Source: an uncultured Bacilli bacterium
Lineage (GTDB): Bacteria > Bacillota_I > Bacilli_A > RF39 > UBA660
Assembly: GCA_910586195.1 (NCBI GenBank)
Contig: CAJUHO010000014.1
Span: 1-27,323, forward strand
Direction of reading: 5' to 3'
Length of the DNA stretch: 27,323 nt
Shown: one piece after another, positions 6,805 to 13,843 of the stretch
Position numbering within the stretch: the stretch's first letter is position 1
Layout of the letters: each line of letters opens with the position of its first letter
Made by a program: the position numbers and the translations under genes
The notes under the pieces: model-generated
What the model was told of the DNA's origin: nothing
Database searches by the model: none
Seen by the model: only the letters and a program-made list of their open reading frames with translations

Positions 6805-7438
6805 ATGGACTCCTTCCCAAGTAATAAACAATCACTAAAAACAAGACATGTAGCATACTAGCTAATATATCTTGATAAGATAAATAAACGTCATATTTAT
6901 TTCTATCCGCATTTAAATAAAGACTTCTCTCATATTTATATCTAGACTCACTATTTTTTACAGTAAGTATACATTTTCTTATTGCATATAAAAAATAACT
7001 AGAATTTATTTGATATCCCAACCTTTTATTAATATTAAAAAGAGTTTGGCAATTTTTATAAATCATACCAAAAGAATCGAAAAAACTTAGAATCAAAACT
7101 AAAAATTTTCTATTTACGAATGGAAAAAGGGAATCATAAATATAAAAAATATCAATTTTAGTAAAGTACTTAATCAATTCTATTATATAAATAATTAAGA
7201 AAGAAGCCTGTAAGATTATCGTAAATTTTCCGAATAATAAATTCCATACTGAAATTGTAAGTATAGCTGTTAAAAATAAATAATATTTTTTTCTCACTGT
7301 ATAACGATTTACAAAATATATTGCTAAAATAAGAAAGAAAAAAAGAATACTATTTTTTAGAAAACAGATAGAAATGAAAAATAAGATGAAATTGGCAACT
7401 AGAATAATAGGATGTCTTTTAAACATGCCTATACACAT
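6788..7438 (-). CDS. ecfT: ECF transporter transmembrane component EcfT, divergent
   Basis: The protein is mostly hydrophobic, with about five membrane segments (residues about 8-27, 28-45, 52-70, 75-92 and 190-207). It has a long polar region between about 100 and 185, where EcfT coupling helices normally contact the ATPases. The usual AxR-type coupling motif (EARG in many family members) appears only as NADR in SLYLNADRNKY. At 216 residues it is shorter than the typical about 265. Two starts are possible: 7438, or 7426 (MFKRHP). The second has AAAGG at a better distance and gives a short overlap with the upstream stop. Identity rests largely on position between ecfA2 and truA. Confidence 0.7.
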   Translation of the reverse strand: MCIGMFKRHPIILVANFILFFISICFLKNSILFFFLILAIYFVNRYTVRKKYYLFLTAILTISVWNLLFGKFTIILQASFLIIYIIELIKYFTKIDIFYIYDSLFPFVNRKFLVLILSFFDSFGMIYKNCQTLFNINKRLGYQINSSYFLYAIRKCILTVKNSESRYKYERSLYLNADRNKYDVYLSYQDILASMLHVLFLVIVYYLGRSPYAIFY

Positions 7439-8213
7439 CCTTTATTAAATCCCTAATATCTTTATGATACTCTAATCTTATATTTTTTGTAGTTTTTACT
7501 TTATAAGTAAACAAAACAATATCTGGTATTTCATAGTGATAACGCATCAAAAAATTTACATTTTGATATAAATCCTCTGTACTTCCCTTTCTCAAAATGG
7601 CATTATTTTTTAAGAAAATCATCATTTCTGTAAAAGTATATAATAAATTACTATCATGACTGGCAATAACAATAGTTTTATGATAACGTTCCTTTAATTT
7701 TAATAAAAGGCGTTGCAGTTTTTTTTGTGATTTCAAATCTAGATTAATAAATGGTTCATCTAATAATAATATTGTAGGATTGGCAAGCAGTGCTATTGCA
7801 ATCTGCAATAATTTTTTCTCACTGCTAGAAAGTGTCACCAATTCCTTTTCCAAATAATCTTCTGTTAATCCCACCATTTTTAAAGCATCTAGGACTTTTC
7901 TTTTAGGGTCGGCTATATTTAATTTATAATATTGAATGATAAACACAATATATTCTTCTACTAGTCGCAAAAAAAACTGGTTATTGAATTTTTGCTCTAC
8001 TAAACATATCTTACTGTGAATCAATGACATATTTTCCTTTTTATAATCCCATGTTCCATATGTAGCATGCCCCTCTATTTTATATAAGTAATTTATAATT
8101 TTTAGAAATTTGCTCTTCCCATATCCAGTAACACCTATGATACTTCCTTCTGGAATCTTAAAAGATAAATTATGAAATTCTTCACAGGATACTTTTTCAA
8201 AAACTATTTCCAT
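7419..8213 (-). CDS. ecfA2: ECF transporter ATPase EcfA2
   Basis: The 264-residue ABC ATPase couples ATP hydrolysis to vitamin or metal uptake through EcfT and exchangeable S subunits. Walker A is GVTGYGKSK (27-35). The Q-loop glutamine is Q74 (VEQ), Walker B is LLLDEP with D152 and E153, and the switch histidine is H186 (ASHD). The ABC signature is altered: LSSSEKK (128-134) instead of LSGGQ/E. The gene overlaps ecfA1 by 10 bases and ecfT by 20 (or 8 with the internal ecfT start), so the three are translated together. The naming as A2 follows gene order. This subunit keeps the catalytic residues that its partner has lost. Confidence 0.85.
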   Translation of the reverse strand: MEIVFEKVSCEEFHNLSFKIPEGSIIGVTGYGKSKFLKIINYLYKIEGHATYGTWDYKKENMSLIHSKICLVEQKFNNQFFLRLVEEYIVFIIQYYKLNIADPKRKVLDALKMVGLTEDYLEKELVTLSSSEKKLLQIAIALLANPTILLLDEPFINLDLKSQKKLQRLLLKLKERYHKTIVIASHDSNLLYTFTEMMIFLKNNAILRKGSTEDLYQNVNFLMRYHYEIPDIVLFTYKVKTTKNIRLEYHKDIRDLIKDVYRHV

Positions 8214-9001
8214 AAAGTATTCACCAACCGATCCATATCTAGTTCAATATCATCTAACAATCCATAATATTGAAGTTTTACAGATAAATCCACCATAAAT
8301 GGTAGAGTTAAGCCCATTTTATTAATCATACTATCCTCTTGTAAAACTTTTAATGGAGCTCCTTCTATTACAATTTTCCCATGATCAAGAAGGTATAAAT
8401 AGTCCGATACTAAAACTTCTTCTAAATTATCTGTCGTCATTACAATTGTTAGTTCTTCTTCTTGTTGTAACTTTTTTAGAATCATTAAAATCTCTCTTGT
8501 CTCTTCTTTTGTTAGCATAGAACATATATCATCTAAGAAAACAATAACAGGATGATGAATTACTGCCAAGGCCAACAACATTTTTATTCTAAAAAACAAA
8601 TATAAACAATTAGGATCTGTTTGCGTATGATTTTTTAGTTTAAATAAAGATAATATTTCTTTGTAACGCAATTGTTTTTTTTCTTTATCTAATCCTAAAT
8701 TATCCAAAACAAATAATAATTCTTGCTCCACTGTTTTAAAAATAAAGGGTTCCTTTATATCTGGAATAACAAAACCTATTTTTTTATAAAGTTCTGTTTT
8801 ATTTATGGAATTTAAATAAATATTATTTAATGTAATCGTTTCCTTATCGTCTAAAAATCCACTTAATATTTTTATAAGTGTAGTTCTACCACACTTATTA
8901 GAACCAGAGATAGCTACAAAAGTATTGGCATCTATATTCAAATTGATATTTTTTAAAATTTTTTCATAGTTTAAATTACAAACATTAACCAGTTGTCCCA
9001 T
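8204..9001 (-). CDS. ecfA1: ECF transporter ATPase EcfA1, catalytic motifs degenerate
   Basis: The 265-residue protein keeps the ABC ATPase outline (a Walker A region, a Walker B beta strand and the late LDHGKIVIEGAP strand), but the key residues are changed. Walker A is GSNKCGRTT (33-41), with the essential Lys replaced by R39. Walker B ends LDD, so the catalytic Glu is D158. The switch His is D191 (TTDNLEE). The Q-loop Gln is lost (IGFVIPD, 75-81). The LSGGQ signature is replaced by LYLFFRIK (133-140). It is therefore probably unable to hydrolyse ATP by itself. Starts at ATG behind GGGAGG. Position after the rplQ region and overlap with ecfA2 give its identity; no S component gene is in the window. 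Confidence 0.8.
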   Translation of the reverse strand: MGQLVNVCNLNYEKILKNINLNIDANTFVAISGSNKCGRTTLIKILSGFLDDKETITLNNIYLNSINKTELYKKIGFVIPDIKEPFIFKTVEQELLFVLDNLGLDKEKKQLRYKEILSLFKLKNHTQTDPNCLYLFFRIKMLLALAVIHHPVIVFLDDICSMLTKEETREILMILKKLQQEEELTIVMTTDNLEEVLVSDYLYLLDHGKIVIEGAPLKVLQEDSMINKMGLTLPFMVDLSVKLQYYGLLDDIELDMDRLVNTLWK

Positions 9002-9023
9002 ACTACTACCTCCCTGTATTTAT

Positions 9024-9029
9024 ATTATA
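9024..9029 (-). promoter_or_regulatory. Possible -10 element of the ECF/truA operon
   Basis: TATAAT lies 22 bases before the ecfA1 ATG on the minus strand, between the SDR terminator and the ribosome binding site. The -35 region 17 bases upstream (TTTCTT-like) is poor. Because the preceding gene ends in a strong terminator, the operon needs a promoter here. Confidence 0.45.
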
Positions 9030-9042
9030 ACGTTTTCTAGAA

Positions 9043-9076
9043 AAAAAGAAAGATAAATTCTCGTATAATTTATCTT
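9043..9076 (-). terminator. Intrinsic terminator of the SDR gene
   Basis: On the minus strand AAGATAAATT and AATTTATCTT form a perfect 10-bp stem with a seven-base loop, followed by a T-rich tract (TCTTTTTTT). The stem overlaps the SDR stop codon, separating this gene from the ECF operon. Confidence 0.85.
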
Positions 9077-9825
9077 ATTTTTCGATGTTGAATCCTATAA
9101 GTAATCATTAACAATACTTTATCGCTTAGGAATCGACTAAAAAATTTAGCACACTGCATTTTAAAACCTGGAATAATTAACATTTTTTTCTTAAATAATT
9201 CATCAATCGCATACTTTGCAACAGTGGATGCTCTCATAGCTTGTACTTTAAACTCGACATTCGCAACACGATTAAAGTTTGTATGTACAGGTCCAGGGCA
9301 TAAACATGATATAGAAACATTACTTTTCCGTTGTTTCAGCTCATAATGTATAGCCTCTGTTAAACTAAGAATATATGATTTGCTAGCATAGTAAGTTGCC
9401 ATTAAAGGTCCACCTGGTAAAAATCCTGCACTAGATGAAACATTTAAAATATACCCCCGATTTTTCTTTATCATATCCCGCAGATAAGCCTTAGTTAAAA
9501 TATGAACTGCTTTAATATTCGTCTCAATCATAGAAATATCAGTAGCGATTTCATCCTTATCAAAATCTCCACAATATCCAAATCCAGCATTATTAATCAA
9601 AATATCAATGTTTTGATCTTTCGTAATTACATATAGTTCTTTTACTTTTTGTTCTACGCTTAAATCCATCACAATAATGGTAGTCTTAGTCGGAAGTTGC
9701 TCTTGTAAATGCTCTAATTTTTCTTTACTACGTGCTACTAATATAAGTTCTATTTTCATACTAGCTAAATATTTTGCCATTTCTAGTCCAATACCACTTG
9801 AGGCACCAGTAATAAGAGCTTTCAT
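9070..9825 (-). CDS. Short-chain dehydrogenase/reductase (SDR)
   Basis: A classical NAD(P)-dependent SDR of 251 residues. The cofactor motif is TGASSGIG (6-13), the structural motif NNAG (78-81), and the catalytic set N104, S132, Y145 and K149 (YxxxK in YYASK). PGPV (177-180) follows the active site. I place the start at 9825 because AGAGGTGAT lies six bases upstream and the Rossmann strand begins directly; a longer frame to 9900 would run through the promoter. The basic C-terminal stretch (about 215-251) with hydrophobic residues recalls membrane-associated SDRs (DltE/YqjQ-like). The substrate is unknown. The gene sits between rplQ and ecfA1, where Firmicutes normally have no gene, with its own promoter and terminator. 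Confidence 0.92.
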   Translation of the reverse strand: MKALITGASSGIGLEMAKYLASMKIELILVARSKEKLEHLQEQLPTKTTIIVMDLSVEQKVKELYVITKDQNIDILINNAGFGYCGDFDKDEIATDISMIETNIKAVHILTKAYLRDMIKKNRGYILNVSSSAGFLPGGPLMATYYASKSYILSLTEAIHYELKQRKSNVSISCLCPGPVHTNFNRVANVEFKVQAMRASTVAKYAIDELFKKKMLIIPGFKMQCAKFFSRFLSDKVLLMITYRIQHRKIR

Positions 9826-9843
9826 ACAATCACCTCTTATATT

Positions 9844-9852
9844 ATTATAGCA
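9844..9852 (-). promoter_or_regulatory. Extended -10 promoter of the SDR gene
   Basis: TGCTATAAT on the minus strand is a consensus extended -10 element, 18 bases before the SDR ATG, giving a very short 5' leader. The -35 region (TATATT at 17 bases) is weak, as is usual for extended -10 promoters. Confidence 0.7.
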
Positions 9853-9913
9853 TATTTTATGCAAAGAATATAGATATCCTTTAATATGATTATTCAGCAT
9901 AAAACGACTACAA

Positions 9914-9937
9914 CAAAAAAAGCCAAATTGGCTATTT
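9914..9937 (-). terminator. Terminator of the S10-spc-alpha operon
   Basis: The hairpin AGCCA/TGGCT with a three-base loop (9921-9933) is followed on the minus strand by a run of seven T. It overlaps the rplQ TAG stop and marks the end of the large ribosomal operon. Confidence 0.8.
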
Positions 9938-10285
9938 TGTTTCTTCTACTAACTTTAAAATTACCATTAAGGCGTTATCCCCACGTCTTTCATCTAACTT
10001 TAAAATACGTGTATAACCACCATTACGGTTCTCATAACGACGTGCTAAATCGTTAAATACTTTATCTACTACTTCTTTATCATTATGAACAAATGCTAGT
10101 GCACGACGACGAGATCCTAAATCACCTTTTTTACCATAAGTAACCATTTTATCTACAAACTTACGAACCTCTTTGGCACGAGTATCAGTAGTTGTAATTT
10201 CCTCATTTAGTATTACTTGCTTTGTTAATGTAGCAAGCATACTTCTTCTGTGTTTATTATCGCGTCCTAATTTTCTGTATGCCAT
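9932..10285 (-). CDS. rplQ: 50S ribosomal protein L17 (bL17)
   Basis: The 117-residue bacterial L17 begins MAYRKLGRDNKHRRSMLATL and contains RRALAFVHNDKEVV, and it ends in the NALMVILKLVE strand. Length is standard for Firmicutes. L17 lies near the exit-tunnel region of the 50S subunit. It is the last gene of the alpha operon, 11 bases after rpoA, and its stop lies inside the terminator hairpin. Confidence 0.98.
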   Translation of the reverse strand: MAYRKLGRDNKHRRSMLATLTKQVILNEEITTTDTRAKEVRKFVDKMVTYGKKGDLGSRRRALAFVHNDKEVVDKVFNDLARRYENRNGGYTRILKLDERRGDNALMVILKLVEETK

Positions 10286-10296
10286 AATATACCTCC

Positions 10297-11247
10297 TTAA
10301 TCATCATCACGTAATACAAGGCCCATATCTCTAATTTTATCCAATACTTCTTTTAGAGATTTTTTACCTAAATTACGGATTTTCATCATATCATTTTCAC
10401 TTTTATTTACTAAATCTTGTAATGTATGAATTCCTGCACGTTTTAAACAATTATATGCACGAACAGAAAAATCTAAATCTTCAATAGAAGTTTCTAGTGC
10501 TTTTACTTTTGGATCTTCCGTTTTTTCAATCATCATACCACTCATATCAGCAATAGATGATAAGTCTGTTAAAATTTCAAAGTGTTCAATTAAAATACGT
10601 GATGCTAAGGCTATCGCCTCTTCAGGTTTCATAGAACCATTAGTAGATACTTCTAATACTAACTTATCATAACTTTCATCTTGCCCTACACGAGCACTTT
10701 CCACCTCGTATGATACACGTTCAATTGGAGAATATATAGAGTCAATTGCAATAACACCTGCTTTTTTTATATCAAGAAGTCTTTTGTTTTCTTCGCTCTT
10801 AACATATCCTCTGCCATTTGTAACGGTCATTTCCATCACAAGTTTTCCGCCTTTAGCAATCGTTGCAATTACTTTATCCGGATTTATGATTTCAATATCG
10901 GCATCATGCTCTATATCACCTGCTGTAACTTCTCCCTCTTCGTTTGCATTAATACGGATTATTTTTGCTTCATTGGAATGATTTCTAATCACAACACCTT
11001 TTAAATTTAAAATAATAGTTGTAACATCCTCAATGACACCATCAAGTGTTTGAAATTCATGTAAAACACCATCAATTCTTACACTACTGATAGCACTACC
11101 TGGAAGTGATGCTAACATTACACGTCTTAATGCATTTCCAAGTGTTGTTCCAAATCCTCTCTCTAATGGTTCTAATTCAAATTTTCCATAAAAATTACTT
11201 TCTACGGAATCTGTTATTTTATAAATTGGTTTTTCAAATTGTAACAT
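10297..11247 (-). CDS. rpoA: RNA polymerase alpha subunit
   Basis: The 316-residue protein has the full two-domain layout. The N-terminal domain (about 1-230) dimerises and nucleates polymerase assembly; it shows LEPLERGFGTTLGNALRRVMLASLPG-type sequence near residues 26-52 and RVGQDESYDKLVLEV around 186-200. After a linker, the C-terminal domain (about 247-312) binds UP elements and activators and has the helix-hairpin-helix segment IRNLGKKSLKEV. Length is typical for Firmicutes. It lies between rpsK and rplQ, in the conserved alpha-operon position. Confidence 0.99.
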   Translation of the reverse strand: MLQFEKPIYKITDSVESNFYGKFELEPLERGFGTTLGNALRRVMLASLPGSAISSVRIDGVLHEFQTLDGVIEDVTTIILNLKGVVIRNHSNEAKIIRINANEEGEVTAGDIEHDADIEIINPDKVIATIAKGGKLVMEMTVTNGRGYVKSEENKRLLDIKKAGVIAIDSIYSPIERVSYEVESARVGQDESYDKLVLEVSTNGSMKPEEAIALASRILIEHFEILTDLSSIADMSGMMIEKTEDPKVKALETSIEDLDFSVRAYNCLKRAGIHTLQDLVNKSENDMMKIRNLGKKSLKEVLDKIRDMGLVLRDDD

Positions 11248-11283
11248 GAAACTAACCTCCCTTTATTTAAAAAATTAAGCCCA

Positions 11284-11667
11284 TTATCCACGTGGACGTT
11301 TTGGTGGACGACATCCATTATGTGGAATTGGTGTAACATCATTGATTGCAGTTACTTCAAGACCTGCAGTTTGAAGTGAACGAATTGCTGTTTCACGTCC
11401 TGGTCCTAAACCTTTTACATATACTTCTACTTTGCGCATTCCCATATCAAATGCTGCTTTTCCACATGCTTCTGCAGCCATACCTGCGGCAAATGGAGTT
11501 GATTTTTTACTTCCTTTAAATCCTAATGCTCCACTTGATGCCCAACTAATTACATTTCCTTCTTTATCTGTAATAGTTGTAATTGTATTATTAAATGTAG
11601 AATGAATATGTGCAACACCTTCTGGAACATTCTTCTTTACTTTTTTCTTTCTTGTTTTATAAGCCAT
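11284..11667 (-). CDS. rpsK: 30S ribosomal protein S11 (uS11)
   Basis: The 127-residue S11 has the hallmark GVAHIHSTFNNTI block, the KGLGPGRETAIR loop and the C-terminal DVTPIPHNGCRPPKRPRG. S11 sits on the 30S platform beside the mRNA exit and helps subunit association. It lies between rpsM and rpoA with 33- and 36-base gaps, each holding a purine-rich ribosome binding site. Confidence 0.99.
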   Translation of the reverse strand: MAYKTRKKKVKKNVPEGVAHIHSTFNNTITTITDKEGNVISWASSGALGFKGSKKSTPFAAGMAAEACGKAAFDMGMRKVEVYVKGLGPGRETAIRSLQTAGLEVTAINDVTPIPHNGCRPPKRPRG

Positions 11668-11700
11668 AAGTCTAACCTCCTTTAAATAAATTCTTTGTTA

Positions 11701-12069
11701 TTAAACTTTCTTCTTATTTGCAACAGTCTTTCCCTTACCTTTACGAGTACGGGCATTACGAGAAGTTCTTTGACCTCTTACAGGTAATCCCTTTTTATGA
11801 CGACTACCTTCATAAGAATTAATTTCCATTTTTGTCTTAATATTCATACTTACTTCACGACGAAGATCACCTTCTGTTAAGTGATTATTAATCTCTTCTC
11901 TTAATTTGATTAATTCATCCTGTGATAAGTCACCAGCTTTTGTACTTGGATTTACTCCTGCCTTTTCACAAAGTGTCATTGCAAGAGATCTTCCAATACC
12001 ATAAATATAAGTTAGCGATATACAAATATGTTTGTCATTTGGAATATCTACACCTTTAATACGTGCCAT
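11701..12069 (-). CDS. rpsM: 30S ribosomal protein S13 (uS13)
   Basis: The 122-residue S13 begins MARIKGVDIPNDK and contains the YIYGIGRS helix-two-turn-helix loop and the basic C-terminal GLPVRGQRTSRNARTRKGK. S13 forms bridges to the 50S subunit and contacts P-site tRNA through its tail. Standard length and position after rpmJ. Confidence 0.99.
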   Translation of the reverse strand: MARIKGVDIPNDKHICISLTYIYGIGRSLAMTLCEKAGVNPSTKAGDLSQDELIKLREEINNHLTEGDLRREVSMNIKTKMEINSYEGSRHKKGLPVRGQRTSRNARTRKGKGKTVANKKKV

Positions 12070-12086
12070 AGTACACCTCCTATAAA

Positions 12087-12200
12087 TTATCCTTGTCTTT
12101 GTTTGTGTTTAGGATTTTCACAAATTATCCTTACACGGCCTTTGCGTCTTACAATTTTGCATTTTGCACAAATTGGTTTTACTGATGGTTTTACTTTCAT
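12087..12200 (-). CDS. rpmJ: 50S ribosomal protein L36 (bL36), zinc-binding form
   Basis: A 37-residue ORF reads MKVKPSVKPICAKCKIV and ends NPKHKQRQG. The zinc ligands C11, C14, C27 and H32 are all present, so this is the C+ form. It starts at ATG 12200, behind an AGGAGGGAT-like ribosome binding site, and lies between infA and rpsM, the conserved bacterial position. The small protein stabilises 23S rRNA folding in the 50S subunit. Confidence 0.97.
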   Translation of the reverse strand: MKVKPSVKPICAKCKIVRRKGRVRIICENPKHKQRQG

Positions 12201-12214
12201 TATTATCCCTCCTA

Positions 12215-12430
12215 CTATTTACGATAGGTAATTCGCCCACGTGTTAAATCATAAGGTGAAAGTTCTATCGTTACATTATCGCCTGGTAAGATGCGAATGT
12301 AATGCATTCGTATTTTACCAGAAACGTGGGCTTCTACTAGGTGTCCATTTTCAAGTTCTACTTTAAATTTTCCACCTGGTATAATTTCCAAAACTTTCCC
12401 TTCTATTTCAATTGTATCTTCTTTTGCCAT
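12215..12430 (-). CDS. infA: Translation initiation factor IF-1
   Basis: The 71-residue protein is a single OB-fold: MAKEDTIEIEGKVLE, the ENGHLVEAHVSGKIRMHYIRI block and the C-terminal LTRGRITYRK. IF-1 binds the 30S A site and works with IF-2 and IF-3. It lies four bases after map and 14 before rpmJ, with its ribosome binding site (GGAGAG) inside the map 3' end. Confidence 0.98.
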   Translation of the reverse strand: MAKEDTIEIEGKVLEIIPGGKFKVELENGHLVEAHVSGKIRMHYIRILPGDNVTIELSPYDLTRGRITYRK

Positions 12431-12434
12431 CTTT

Positions 12435-13181
12435 TCACTCTCCTGTCAGTATTTCGTATCCATCATGTGTTACAACTACTGTATGTTCATAATGAGCTGA
12501 TGGACGAGAATCTTCTGTTACAATTGTCCAGTCATTATCTAACATATAGATATCTGGACTTCCGATATTTAACATCGGCTCTACTGCAATGACCATTCCT
12601 TCTTTTAATCTAGGTCCAGTCTTTGCAACACCATAGTTAGGAACATCGGGTGATTCATGAAGATTTGTGCCAACTCCATGTCCACACAATTCCAAAACTA
12701 CTCCTAGTTGATGTTTTTGTGCATATGTTTCTACGGCATAGCCTATATCACCAACACGGCATCCTGCTTTTATCATCTCTAATCCTTGATATAAGGCCTT
12801 TTCCGTATGTTCCATAAGATACTTCTTTTCTTCATCAATTTTTCCCACAGCATAAGTCCAAGCAGAATCTCCATGATATCCTTTATAGCAAGCTCCAATA
12901 TCGATTGAAATAATATCTCCATTTTTTAGCTTTCTATTGCTAGGAATACCATGAACTACTTCGTCATTAATACTTGTGCAAATACTTCCAGGAAAACCAT
13001 TATACCCTTTAAAAGAAGGAGTAGCATCTTGTCCTCTAATGAACTCTTCTGCTAAATGATCCAACTCTAAAGTTGTTATTCCCTCTTTTATAAACGGTTT
13101 TAGGTATTGATGTGTTTTATAAACGATTTTTCCCGCTTGCCTTAAAAGTGCAATCTCTCGTTCGCTTTTTATTGTAATCAC
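12435..13181 (-). CDS. map: Methionine aminopeptidase type I
   Basis: The 248-residue enzyme removes the initiator methionine from new proteins. The five metal ligands are visible: D94 and D105 (IDIG and HGDSAW region), H168 (CGHGVG), E201 (EPML) and E232 (YEHTVVVT). H77 (VVHGIP) and H175 complete the active site. There is no N-terminal zinc-finger extension, so it is type Ia. It starts at GTG, and GTGA overlaps the adk stop, giving translational coupling. Length is typical. Confidence 0.98.
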   Translation of the reverse strand: MITIKSEREIALLRQAGKIVYKTHQYLKPFIKEGITTLELDHLAEEFIRGQDATPSFKGYNGFPGSICTSINDEVVHGIPSNRKLKNGDIISIDIGACYKGYHGDSAWTYAVGKIDEEKKYLMEHTEKALYQGLEMIKAGCRVGDIGYAVETYAQKHQLGVVLELCGHGVGTNLHESPDVPNYGVAKTGPRLKEGMVIAVEPMLNIGSPDIYMLDNDWTIVTEDSRPSAHYEHTVVVTHDGYEILTGE

Positions 13182-13843
13182 TTTTTCTCACTACCTTTGA
13201 TAATAGAGTCTATATCATGAAATACTAAATCAATAGATCTATTGCCATCAATTTGGTATAACACACCTTTTTTCTGATAATGTTTAACAATAGGTTCTGT
13301 CTTTTCTAAATATGTTTTATATCTTGTTTGAAAAGCTTCTATATTGTCATCACTACGCTGATAAATATGACCTCCGCAACAATCACAAATGGATTCCATT
13401 TGAGGGGCTCTATCTGATTCATTAATATTGAAAACAGCATTACAATCTTCACAAATTCTTCTACCAATAATTCTTTTGATTAAAGCTTTTTCATCCATTT
13501 TTAATAAAAATACTAATCCAACTTTTTGATGTAGTTTTGATAAAATTTTATCATATTGTATAGCCTGATCCACATTTCTTGGAAAACCATCAATGATAAA
13601 TCCTTGCTGACAATCATTTTTTTGCAGTCTTTTCTCTATTAATCGATAAACTATTTCATCTTTGACTAACTGACCATTTGTTAATGTTTCCAAGACATAG
13701 TTTCCAAGTTCACTATCCTCTTTAGAAATATCTCTTAAAATATCTCCAATAGAAATACGTGGAATATCATATTTATCAGAAATCATCTCTGCCTGTGTAC
13801 CTTTACCAGCGGCAGGTGGTGCTATAAACATAATATTTTTCAT
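13178..13843 (-). CDS. adk: Adenylate kinase, Cys4-lid form
   Basis: The 221-residue enzyme catalyses ATP + AMP to 2 ADP. The lid holds a structural zinc site, C131-x2-C134 and C153-x2-C156. GFPRN (87-91), GRR (127-129) and QRSDD (162-166) are the other family motifs. The P-loop is APPAAGKGT (8-16), with Ala at two positions usually Gly; the Lys and Thr are kept. T31 of the AMP-binding STGD motif is also replaced (SIGD). The gene overlaps secY by ATGA and map by GTGA, in the usual secY-adk-map order. Confidence 0.96.
   Translation of the reverse strand: MKNIMFIAPPAAGKGTQAEMISDKYDIPRISIGDILRDISKEDSELGNYVLETLTNGQLVKDEIVYRLIEKRLQKNDCQQGFIIDGFPRNVDQAIQYDKILSKLHQKVGLVFLLKMDEKALIKRIIGRRICEDCNAVFNINESDRAPQMESICDCCGGHIYQRSDDNIEAFQTRYKTYLEKTEPIVKHYQKKGVLYQIDGNRSIDLVFHDIDSIIKGSEKK

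Noticed and set aside
9826..9900. 25-residue N-terminal extension of the SDR
   Set aside because: It would translate the extended -10 promoter and the ribosome binding site. The family starts at the Rossmann strand encoded from 9825.
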